Below, piece after piece: positions 13,153 to 23,052 of a DNA stretch of 64,000 nt (position 1 is its first letter; the number at the start of each line of letters is the position of its first letter). The stretch lies in contig OW804095.1 of assembly GCA_942159475.1 (NCBI GenBank), positions 89,727,740-89,791,739 on the forward strand, given 5' to 3'. This DNA comes from Sthenelais limicola. Taxonomy: Eukaryota > Annelida > Polychaeta > Phyllodocida > Sigalionidae. The position numbers and the translations under genes were made by a program. The notes beneath the pieces were generated by a model that was not told the DNA's origin, did not search any database, and was given only the letters and a program-made list of their open reading frames with translations.

Positions 13153-16100
13153 TTATTGCTCACTTGTTCGCGGAGGTCTCACAAGCCTGCGTCTTTTCCC
13201 TGCTACCGTCCCTGTCAAAAAAGCAAATCACATAATTTATTATAAATAGATTAACTAGAAGCCATGCAAAGAAAAGAAAAAACTTAATAATAAATCACCC
13301 AAAATCAACCTTATACCTAAATAGCTTCTCATACAGAGCAAAAACAGCCTCGAACTCTTTAAAAACAGAAATACAATCTCAAGAATCGAAAAAACAATTC
13401 AAAAAACAAATTGAACTACAATATAAAAAATAATATCATAAGGCCAAGAGTATAGACCTCTCTTATACATCATTTTATCAGTATCATTGTTTAGGTTGAT
13501 ATTTAAAGTCGAACTCTTTAAGTTCTGTGCCATTTTGGTACACACAATGTAAGGTTTGGACAGAAGTACATCTAACAAGCCTATTTATTAACACTTATAT
13601 ATGTATATCATATCTCGCACCTTATTTTACTTAAATCTGTATCTGATAATTGATACCCAGAATTGTAAAGTTTGATTAGAAGTAAATCTAATTAAGCTAC
13701 TTGTCTTTAACAACCGACATTTGTATTCAGTAGAAAGAATACAAGCTCCTATAATGTAAGGCATAACAGAAGTATATCTGACAAGCCATCATTAAATACC
13801 GACTTAAAAGTGTCTCTCTGTACAGAAAGATAAAGGAAAAAAGAGAAAAATGCAACCATGTAAACCAACATATCTATATGTTTTACTATATTATACTTTG
13901 TTAATGTTATTATTATTACCTTTAACCTTGCCATACTATCTACTTAATCGTACTGTACCGTATGATTAACATAGCAAACGTTGTAGTCATAATAATTAGG
14001 AAATGACTATCCACTAGCAGTTAATTATATAATTAATTAATTGATTAACCCAAGACTTATATTGCTTAGTCCCTACAAGCTCCTATAATGTAAGGCATAA
14101 CAGAAGTATATCTGACAAGCCATCATTAAATACCGACTTAAAAGTGTCTCTCTGTACAGAAAGATAAAGGAAAAAAGAGAAAAATGAAACCATGTAAACC
14201 AACATATCTATATGTTTTACTATATTATACTTTGTTAATGTTATTATTATTACCTTTAACCTTGCCATACTATCTACTTAATCGTACTGTACCGTATGAT
14301 TAACATAGCAAACGTTGTAGTCATAATAATTAGCAAATGACTATCCACTAGCAGTTAATTATATAATTAATTAATTGATTAACCCAAGACTTATATTGCT
14401 TAGTCCCTACAAGCTCCTATAATGTAAGGCATAAAAGAAGTATATCTGACAAGCCATCATTAAATACCGACTTAAAAGTGTCTCTCTGTACAGAAAGATA
14501 AAGGAAAAAAGAGAAAAATGAAACCATGTAAACCAACATATCTATATGTTTTACTATATTATACTTTGTTAATGTTATTATTATTACCTTTAACCTTGCC
14601 ATACTATCTACTTAATCGTACTGTACCGTATGATTAACATAGCAAACGTTGTAGTCATAATAATTAGGAAATGACTATCCACTAGCAGTTAATTATATAA
14701 TTAATTAATTGATTAACCCAAGACTTATATTGCTTAGTCCCGAATTGATCGTTTAAAAACACTAGCCTCTATACTACCTTAGTTTATCTTCTAAAAACAT
14801 GGGAACGACTGGAATAACTGGGACTATCCCAGAACTCTGTGGACCAATTTGTCATTTTCAATCTAACTTATACCTATTCACGACAAATAAAAGATTTATC
14901 ATATCATATCATATCATATATTAAACCAACGTAAAATAAATAAATGATCTAACTTATAACAAATGACTTTTACTTACATATACTAATTATTCCATAAATT
15001 ACGAACATCATTTTCCTTCATTAAATCACATTAGCAGACAATTATTATTCAATGCATTACAAACTTACTTTCATACTCCATCTGCATTCGCGCTCTCCAT
15101 GCTATTCTTTCCCTCTCCTCCTGCTTGATTTTGATTAGCATTTCTTCACTCCTCCTGGCCACCTCCTCTTTCCAAACTCTATAAACAAATCATTTTAATT
15201 TAGCAATTTTTATCTCCATAATTTGACATTACATCCGAACAAACAAAACATCTATATCAGACGCAACGAAAAATGTACATTACACACAATTAAAAATCTA
15301 TATCATACTCCAATCAACATCTACATCCGACGCACACCTAAACTTTACTATTTAAAACATTTGACCTAATATTATAATAATCTTATTCATATAATGCGCT
15401 CTGCCTCACTTTATGCGCATAAACAACCATTTTTTACGCTCATTACTATTTCAAAAACCATTTTTTATTGACATAATTATACAATGAGTACGAGACTTAC
15501 TTAATGAATGAGGGAGGGAGTGAGTCAGAGACATTTAGTCAGTCATTAATTTTTACTGAGTGAGAGAGTGCGGGAGCGAGTGAGTGACAGAATGATGGAG
15601 GGAGTTAATCAGTGAGATAGAGTGAGTGACTGAGACCCTCAGTGAGTGAGTCAGTGACATACTTATACAATGACTACGAGTGATTTAATCAATTAGCGAA
15701 TGAGGGAGGGAATGATTGAGACACATTTACTTACTCACTCACACTTAGTAAATAATGGAGAGAGTGATTGAACGAGTGAGTGACTCAGACAGATTGAATT
15801 ACTATGACACTCCTTCATTTATTTAGTGACATACTTATATAATCACTACGAGAGTGAGTGTGTCAATCATTTATTCAGTCAGTCATCGAGGGAGTGAGTG
15901 AGATAAATTTACTTAGTGATCGAGTGACTAATTTATTGACTGAGGGAGCGATTTGGTGTGAGACAGTCAACCGATATGCTTGTTGGCCTTGATCGGGGAT
16001 TCAAGGCCAGCAACGTGGGCTAACCTTTACGTAAACGGTAAAACCCATCCCTCCAAATTCGAATCTATCATGATCGCAGCATTTTATAGATGCACATGTC

Positions 16101-16661
16101 CACCTTGCACAAACTACAAGGGACATTTCACAAGCGATATACTAAGAGTGAGTGAGTGAGTGAGTGAGTGAGAGAAGGGTGGGGGGGGGGGGGTGAGTGT
16201 GAGTGAGTCGGGGAGAAAGCAGCGTGAGTGAGAGTGAGGGAGAAAGAAGGGTGAGTGAGAGTGAGATGGGGGGAGAGACAGGCAGACATACAGACAGGCA
16301 GACATTGCGTGAAAGGAAAACCTTGTATGGCGATTAGGTAGCCTATACTAGGCCTCGACTCCCCGCTCCGGGGTGCGGGTGGATACGGGGACGGAAACTC
16401 TGTCTAGCGATTAGGCAAATAAAGCCAGTACGTACATTGTACAATCACAAAACTGTTGCCGGCATCCCAAATTCCATTTACTTACTTTCTATCTCGTCTG
16501 AATTTCCACAAATCGAACTCTGCATTCAGTATCGCCTTCCTTCGAACCAACCTTCGTAACTTCTCCTTGATCTTCCAAACCCTCTTTCTCGCCATTTTCA
16601 ACTTCCTGTCCACTTGTTTATTTGTTAAAAGGCACTTGGTGATCTGTTCAAGTGACGCCAT
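13153..16661 (-). CDS. Small basic coiled-coil protein, 3 exons, histone-type mRNA 3' end
   Basis: Exons 16,661-16,486, 15,178-15,069 and 13,211-13,153 join with phases 2 and 1 and no stop, giving 114 aa. Donors are GTAAGT; acceptors are TTTATAG and TTTTTTGACAG. The protein starts MASLEQITKCLLTNKQ. It has an Arg/Lys-rich helical middle (residues about 20-60, with KMARKRVWKIKEKLRRLV), a charged coiled-coil stretch encoded by exon 2 (VWKEEVARRSEEMLIK), and a basic tail (TVAGKRRRLVRPP). No family is recognised. The mRNA 3' end carries a histone-like stem-loop 21 nt after the stop codon. The gene points outward toward the left end, mirroring the 128-aa gene in the right arm; both first exons end in FRRDR/LRRDR just before a phase-2 donor. 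A DNA-binding or packaging role is inferred from charge only. Confidence 0.75.
13741..14741. repeat. Three exact-period 334-bp tandem repeats
   Basis: Units begin at 13,741, 14,075 and 14,409 and differ by only a handful of bases. Each carries the same chance 61-codon minus-strand frame, which is not a gene. The array lies in intron 2 of the 114-aa gene. A related, older half-unit appears just upstream at about 13,550-13,700 (AGAAGTACATCTAACAAGCC). Confidence 0.95.
14742..14925 (+). repeat. Retroposon-like 3' tail ending in (ATATC)n
   Basis: A moderately GC-balanced stretch ends in AATAAAAGATTT followed by ATC/ATATC repeats (about 14,885-14,920). A polyadenylation-like signal before a short microsatellite tail is typical of the 3' ends of L2/CR1-type non-LTR elements. 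No coding part is attached. Confidence 0.35.
15490..16300. repeat. GAGT/GTGAGTGA microsatellite-rich tracts
   Basis: Two degenerate blocks of GAGT-type repeats (about 15,490-15,960 and 16,140-16,300), the second containing a run of about 14 G. Between them is unremarkable sequence (15,960-16,140). They lie in intron 1 of the 114-aa gene. Confidence 0.8.
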
Positions 16662-16809
16662 CTTGTCTTCTTTACTCTCTCCTAAGTGTCGCGTTATTTC
16701 GCAATCAATTTTTCTTTAACCTCTCTATTTTAACCTCTCTCACCGAATCCTAATACATAATTATCATTTTACTAATACACATCATTATCATTTTAATAAT
16801 AATGATGTT

Positions 16810-16908
16810 TTCCGTTGCGCTTACGCTGCTGTAAGCGCCCTCACCGCTTACGGTGACGGCGCTTACAATTCTGACAAAAATATTTCCGGGGGGGGGGGGG
16901 GGGGGGGG
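16810..16908. repeat. GTAAGCGC hairpins followed by a 21-nt G run
   Basis: CGCTTACGCTGCTGTAAGCG can fold as a 7-bp perfect stem, and CACCGCTTACGGTG as a 5-bp stem; GCGCTTAC follows once more. Immediately downstream is an uninterrupted run of 21 G at 16,888-16,908. Low-complexity, structure-prone DNA upstream of the 114-aa gene. Confidence 0.7.
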
Positions 16909-16954
16909 TGTGTGGCCAAAGAAGTGATTTGCTCCTTCCGCGAAAAACTACGAT

Positions 16955-17435
16955 TACCGGTATCTCTCTCCATTTATCTGTCTATCTCTCTGTCTCTCTC
17001 TATTTATCTTCTCTTTGTCTGTCACTTTGTCTGTCTCTTCTCTCTGTCCCTCTCCCTTTGTCTATCTATCTCTCTCCCTTTATCTCTCTCTCTCTTTCTT
17101 TCTCTTCTCTCTATATGTCTCTTCTATCTCTGTTCCTCTTCTCTCTCTTTATTTCTCCCTTTTTCTCTCTATCTCTCTCCATTTGTCTGTCTATCTCTCT
17201 GTCTCTCTCTATTTCTCTTCTCTTTGTCTGTCTCTTCTCTCTCTCTCTTTGTCTATCTATCTCTCTCCCTTTGTCTCTCTCTTTCTTCTCTCTATATGTC
17301 TCTTCTCTTTCTCTCCCTCTCCCTCTCTTTTTCTCTCTCTCTCTCCCTATTCTATCTCTTTTTTTCTCCCTTTTTATTTCTATCTCTCTCCCTTTCTCTG
17401 TCTCTCTTTCTCTTCTTTTTCTCTCTCTTTTTAAT
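16955..17435. repeat. ~480-bp pyrimidine (CT/CTCT/ATCT) microsatellite
   Basis: Almost pure C/T on the + strand with interruptions TTTGTCTGTC. All long Ser/Leu-rich frames across it are by-products of the repeat and are not genes. Confidence 0.95.
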
Positions 17436-17440
17436 TGTAG

Positions 17441-17635
17441 ACAATCCTTTATTTTTTATTCGAATCCATTTTGTTAATATACAATACGGACCACTCACTG
17501 CACTCACACTCCTACTCGCCCACCACACCTTTCACTTGCAAATGCGATTGGGCGAGTGGCTATTTACCACCCTGCACCTTTTGTCTTAATATATTCTTCC
17601 TTTTCTTTATTATTATCAATAATAACACACTTTAA
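17441..17635 (+). other. Possible exon, Cys-containing frame
   Basis: After a pyrimidine tract and TTAATTGTAG, a frame runs open for 64 codons to a TAA at 17,633. It contains CKCDWASGYLPPCTFCLN and ends in a hydrophobic stretch (NIFFLFFIII). No start codon or upstream exon is identified. It could be the terminal exon of an unrecognised gene in the left arm or a chance frame. Confidence 0.22.
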
Positions 17636-17805
17636 ACACATATTACTAAAACACATTTCCTACACGACACGATCACAAATACAAAAATAAAAAGACATCC
17701 ACTCATAAATGCATTATGATAACTTTAAGGGTCATTCATTACGAAATCATTTACATTTCTTTACATATGCACATTTATAATTTCTTTCTCCTTTTTTATT
17801 TGTAG

Positions 17806-17966
17806 CCTTGTGGGGTGATTGCGAGTCGTCATCTCAAGCGAACAACTTTGCAACAATCCGCACAACTTCAATCCTCACTCAGCAGCAAAGCGAACATAAT
17901 CATGAAAACAATATTAGACAACATATGACCGGCTACAAGCCATTACTCCTACAACACCAAAAATAA
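17806..17966 (+). other. Possible terminal exon with polyadenylation signal
   Basis: The acceptor TTTTTATTTGTAG is followed by a frame open for 52 codons (LWGDCESSSQANNFATIR, polar and Gln/Asn-rich) to TAA at 17,964, with ATAATAAAC about 30 nt later. A second exon-like block with acceptor CTTCTTTTAG follows at about 18,200 (LENNFLPQVEEHQQKLDNEN then stop). No upstream coding partner is found. Confidence 0.25.
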
Positions 17967-18759
17967 ATACAAAAAGTGTGTACATTTTTATAATAAACTA
18001 TCATGCAATTCCCTAATTTGTACTTCTTTTTGTAAAAATAATTTTATTCCATCTTTATTACATTTAAAATTGCTTAATCATGAAGCATTCACTACTTTAA
18101 TTTATTCTGCACAATCAATAAATCGGCAATGCATTATATTTATTATTTTATCCTTACCAAACACATTTTAATTCATTTTTTCATCTCCTTCTTTTAGCTT
18201 GAAAATAATTTTTTGCCACAAGTGGAGGAGCATCAGCAAAAGCTTGACAACGAGAATTAGACACTCTCAGCCACATTCTCTAAAAAAAATTGACAACTTG
18301 CGCGCTAAAAATCAAACAGAAAAGGGAAAAAAAGTAAGTCAATTTATTTTTTTTGTCCATTTTCAAACATGAAATGAAAATGACATACCATTCACATTTT
18401 TTGTCCTATCTCTTGCCCTGGCATTATTATTATTTAAACACCCTATGCCCATCTCATTCAATTAGTCTATTTTTCCCATTATTTGTTTATTTTAAACAGA
18501 AACTCTTCGCGACGGGAAGATACTCCCAATTAATTATAATAAAACCTTAACCCTATAACCTTGTCAATGATGAGAATGAACAATTTAAATATTTAAATAT
18601 TAAATAATCCATTGTGCTTTTCTATGGAAAAAATCCTAAAGCAATCATTTTCAAAATTCATCATACATTCATGTCAAACTCCATAGTGTTCAACACATAA
18701 AATATTGCATCTTTTCTTTTCTTGACCTTTTTTTATTTTATATTTTTCAGATCCTCGCC
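17967..18759. other. Mostly non-coding, weak exon-like blocks
   Basis: AT-rich. Apart from the block at about 18,200 mentioned with the preceding entry and a short acceptor-bounded piece at 18,499-18,549, nothing is supported. Confidence 0.35.
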
Positions 18760-19232
18760 AATCAATGTGTGTCGACTTATCGACCCTTCTCATAATACCA
18801 AAATCACGACACCCTCCTATGCGACCCCTGCGAAATTCATCCATCCTGACAAATGCGACCATCTATAATAGTGCATCAATCTGTCGACTTATGCACCCAT
18901 CTCTTAATACAAAAATCAGGACAAAACCAGGACCACCCTGCGAAGTCGATTCATCATGACAAATTGGACAATCTCTAAAAATGAGCACATCCCGGCTATG
19001 TGGACTTACTACCTACAATTATTAATACATCGCGACTAATTGGTGGCGACCCCTGCAAACTTGATCCAGCATGACAAATCGCACCAACTCTAATAGCGCA
19101 TCAATGTGTCGACTTATCCACCCTTTTCCTAATACAAAAATTAGGACATCCCTGCGATGGTGACTTACTACCTACAATCATTAATATCTGGCGACTAATG
19201 TGTGGCGACCCCTTGGTAATGGACGCATTTAT
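18760..19232. repeat. Degenerate ~113-bp tandem repeat, about 4 copies
   Basis: The phrase CAATGTGTGTCGACTTATCGACCC recurs in variant form at about 18,763, 18,872, 18,985 and 19,099, with shared pieces AATACCAAAATCACGACA and GCGACCCCTGCGAA. It directly abuts the left arm of the inverted repeat at 19,236. Confidence 0.8.
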
Positions 19233-19235
19233 CAC

Positions 19236-19600
19236 TTTCATATTTGATTTGAATCATTTTTCCCGTGACAATTATTAATTTCAGATAGATCTATGTGGGC
19301 ATCTTTCTCTCCCTTATGTTGCTAACTGTGTTGCACTAATTAATAATATATTATCAATATTTATTTAGCAACATTACATTTTATATTGATACACTCATAA
19401 TGAAATCAATTAATATTATTGGTGCTATGACTTTGGTTTTGGGAGAAGAACATATTGTAACGATATGTTTTTCCAACTTGTATAGCGAAGACTAATGTAA
19501 GAAACACCATAGACTTTTATCAGATATACGTCGATCAGATCAAAGTAGGCGTACTTCTCTACCGTTGTACCAACGATTGTACAACGTGTAACTGTAAGTC
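19236..19600 (+). repeat. Left arm of ~360-bp inverted repeat bounding the array
   Basis: Matches the reverse complement of 26,205-26,596 over about 360 bp at high identity, from ATATTTGATTTGAAT at the outer edge to ACGTGTAACTG at the inner edge. The pair encloses 6.6 kb of repeats. The two arms may be terminal inverted repeats of a nested non-autonomous element or the result of an inverted duplication. Confidence 0.85.
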
Positions 19601-20332
19601 TGACTTTTGTCCTCTGTATGACTGACCATAAACATTTTTATCTGTCTCTTTTGCCTATAGGTCTCCATTCTTATCTATTTCTTTTTTATTTCTATCACTT
19701 TTGTCCTGGCTAAAACCATAAAGTGCCTCTCTCTCTTTTCTCTCTCTCTCTCCCTTCTTATCTAACTCTAACTCTTTTTTCTTTATATTATCCATCCTAT
19801 CACTTTTGTCCTATGACCATAAAATGCATTTCTATTTTTTTTCGTCTCTCTCTGCCTTTTTATCTATCTCTTTTTACTGTCTATTCTCATAACGTCCCTC
19901 CATTTCACCTCACCTATAAAACACTCTTCAATATATTAATAACGGCCTAAACAAACCAATCTCACTCACTCACTTAACTTCGAATCTCTTACACATATAA
20001 TTCATTTTATACATATACATAATTTTATACACCTCACTCTTCCATAACAATTTGTCATGATGCCGGGCAATTTTCTTTTCTTTTTGTTTATCGCCTAATC
20101 CACTATCCTCCATCACGTGCACATGTGGATACCTCCATTATTGGGCCAGCATCTTCTTCCACTTCTTCTTAACCCTTGCAAAATGGGGCCACTTCCACTT
20201 GGCCATCTTTTGTTTAATTTTGACTGCGCTCTCTTGTGCAATGAAATAAAATTTATTTTATTGTGGATACAACTTTCCTAACTAAATTATACCCTCCTAC
20301 AAACAATTACAATACGATATTTATATTATCAT

Positions 20333-22030
20333 AGGCGATCAAAACCATCTTTAAAACGCTACAACACTCTTTTCCTTATAAATCTCCAACCTTCCCTTCT
20401 GTCATGAACAGACTGAACAACCTCACTTATTTAATTTATCTTTTATTAATACAATTCACTACAAATCCCTACAAATCTCCCTGTGGCGACCACTCAATCT
20501 TGCTTTTGTTAATAGCTTCAAGCTTCAAGCTTCAATCTTGACTGTTTGCCCATTTCTCATAATTTTTCTTGGCGCTCATGCCATGCCCCCACACCCCTAA
20601 TGTGGCAGCGTGAGGTTCGCGCTTCTTTTAGCTCGAAGTGCTAAGATCGTTGTACTGTCAGTGACAGGGTAGCTGTATCGCCCCCACACCCATAGTAGGC
20701 CACTTAGATCTTATAAATGTTAAACTGTACAATGTTTTTTACTTTAGAACAACACATAAATTAACTCTATCAAATCGTTCTGTTTAAATGCAGAAAATGA
20801 TTTCTGGCACATTTACACTTCGCCACATTTACACACAATATATCCATAGACACTTATACCAAACTATATTAGGCGATCAAAACCATCTTTAAAACGCTAC
20901 AACACTCTTTTCCTTATAAATCTCCAACCTTCCCTTCTGTCATGAACAGACTGAACAACCTCACTTATTTAATTTATCTTTTATTAATACAATTCACTAC
21001 AAATCCCTACAAATCTCCCTGTGGCGACCACTCAATCTTGCTTTTGTTAATAGCTTCAAGCTTCAAGCTTCAAGCTTCAATCTTGACTGTTTGCCCATTT
21101 CTCATAATTTTTCTTGGCGCTCATGCCATGCCCCCACACACCTAATGTGGCAGCGTGAGGTTCGCGCTTGTTTTAGCTCGAAGTGCTAAGATCGTTGTAC
21201 TGTCAGTGACAGGGTAGCTGTATCGCCCCCACACCCATAGTAGGCCACTTAGATCTTATAAATGTTAAACTGTACAATGTTTTTTACTTTAGAACAACAC
21301 ATAAATTAACTCTATCAAATCGTTCTGTTTAAATGCAGAAAATGATTTCTGGCACATTTACACTTCGCCACATTTACACACAATATATCCATAGACACTT
21401 ATACCAAACTATATTAGGCGATCAAAACCATCTTTAAAACGCTACAACACTCTTTTCCTTATAAATCTCCAACCTTCCCTTCTGTCATGAACAGACTGAA
21501 CAACCTCACTTATTTAATTTATCTTTTATTAATACAATTCACTACAAATCCCTACAAATCTCCCTGTGGCGACCACTCAATCTTGCTTTTGTTAATAGCT
21601 TCAAGCTTCAAGCTTCAAGCTTCAATCTTGACTGTTTGCCCATTTCTCATAATTTTTCTTGGCGCTCATGCCATGCCCCCACACACCTAATGTGGCAGCG
21701 TGAGGTTCGCGCTTGTTTTAGCTCGAAGTGCTAAGATCGTTGTACTGTCAGTGACAGGGTAGCTGTATCGCCCCCACACCCATAGTAGGCCACTTAGATC
21801 TTATAAATGTTAAACTGTACAATGTTTTTTACTTTAGAACAACACATAAATTAACTCTATCAAATCGTTCTGTTTAAATGCAGAAAATGATTTCTGGCAC
21901 ATTTACACTTCGCCACATTTACACACAATATATCCATAGACACTTATACCAAACTATATTAGGCGATCAAAACCATCTTTAAAACGCTACAACACTCTTT
22001 TCCTTATAAATCTCCAACCTTCCCTTCTGT
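20333..22030. repeat. 545-bp tandem repeat, 3 full copies plus a partial
   Basis: Units start at 20,333, 20,871, 21,416 and 21,961 (periods 538, 545, 545). The first differs mainly by one fewer AGCTTC hexamer. Each unit has a TATAAAT-leader-ATG module, a short open frame beginning MNRLNNLTYLIYLLL, and the GC-rich piece GGCAGCGTGAGGTTCGCGC. The copies are nearly identical, hence recent. Confidence 0.95.
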
Positions 22031-22243
22031 CATGCCCGAGAGACATCGACGATACAGCATTCATCGTCATCTAAAAATGCGATTAAGATTGCGCCACGGA
22101 AAAGGAAAATGCTTCGCCATTTCACATTTAACTACTTACACTTAGGGCATTCTCTTGTCACTTATAAATATCCTACTTTCCCTTCTGTCATGAACAGACT
22201 GAACAAAGTCCTAATTCGGCAGCGCGACCTTCGCGCTTTGCCT

Positions 22244-22330
22244 TAATGTAAGCCAGTCAAAAGTTGAGCGAGTACTGAAAGAGTGCCAGACCAAAATACA
22301 TAGGAAAGAGGAACAAATGAACCGGCTCCA
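22244..22330 (+). pseudogene. Copied exon-1 fragment of the 128-aa coiled-coil gene
   Basis: Runs from AATGTAAGCCAGTCAAAAG to ACCGGCTCC and matches 54,655-54,742 at roughly 85% identity, keeping the frame (SKVERVLKECQTKIHRK versus SKVEEVLKECQSEIDRK). The same fragment recurs at 23,704-23,790 and 24,664-24,750. Confidence 0.88.
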
Positions 22331-22688
22331 CCACATTCAACTCCTTACAATTAGGGCATAGCTTACATTTTTAATTTCACATAATTTTTCTTCTCTCTTA
22401 TAAATATCCAACCTTCCCTTCTGTCATGAACACACTGAACAACTTCCTAATAACTTACATTTTTCATTTCTCATAATTTCTCTTTTCACTTATAAATGTC
22501 CAACCTTCCCTTCTGTCATGAACAGACTGAACAAAGTCCTAATTCGGCAGCGCGACCTTTTCTTCGGTCAGCGCTTCGATCAGTGGCTTGTCCACATTTC
22601 ATTTTTCATACTTTTTCTTCGGGGGCCATCCCCCGACACCACCCTAATGCGACGTTGGCGCTTCTATCAGTAAATTTTAACATTGCAC

Positions 22689-23052
22689 CACGTCATATTT
22701 TAAAATGAAATTATTTCACATCCTTACGATTTAGTCAACTTATATTAATAGAGAAAATGTACTATAATGCCACAAAATATAATATTAGAAACATTATGAT
22801 AAAGACATGTACATCATATTATCTAAATGTATATACATTTTGCATACAAAATTGATTAGTTATGAATTAAATACTTCTCAATTAATATATCAATTTCATT
22901 TAACTCTTGTACTCTCATTAAAGGCAAATTTCTGGGGAGACGTGTCAAATTCTTCCCATACACGAATATGAACGCGGGCAAAATCAGAGTTCGGGTGACG
23001 GGCCTCCCAGATGGTTGTGATAAGCTTCCAAACCCATGGGCGCTAAATAAGA
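22689..23052 (+). pseudogene. Copied intron 5 plus exon 6 of the HMG/chromodomain gene
   Basis: Matches 35,250-35,612 nearly base for base, including almost the whole intron and 128 nt of exon 6 (the KVFPYTK...GLPDGCDK region), then breaks off into array sequence. Because intron sequence is included, the copy was made from DNA and not from mRNA. Shorter pieces of the same source are at 23,892-23,958 (exon 6 end only) and 25,107-25,280 (intron start only). Confidence 0.92.

Noticed and set aside
13749..14602. Three identical 61-codon minus-strand frames
   Set aside because: They are carried by the 334-bp tandem repeat and repeat because the DNA does; no domain.
16908..17589. Long Ser/Leu-rich open frames (up to 225 codons) on the + strand
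   Set aside because: They lie in a C/T microsatellite that lacks stop codons in several frames at once; no start context, splice signals or domain.
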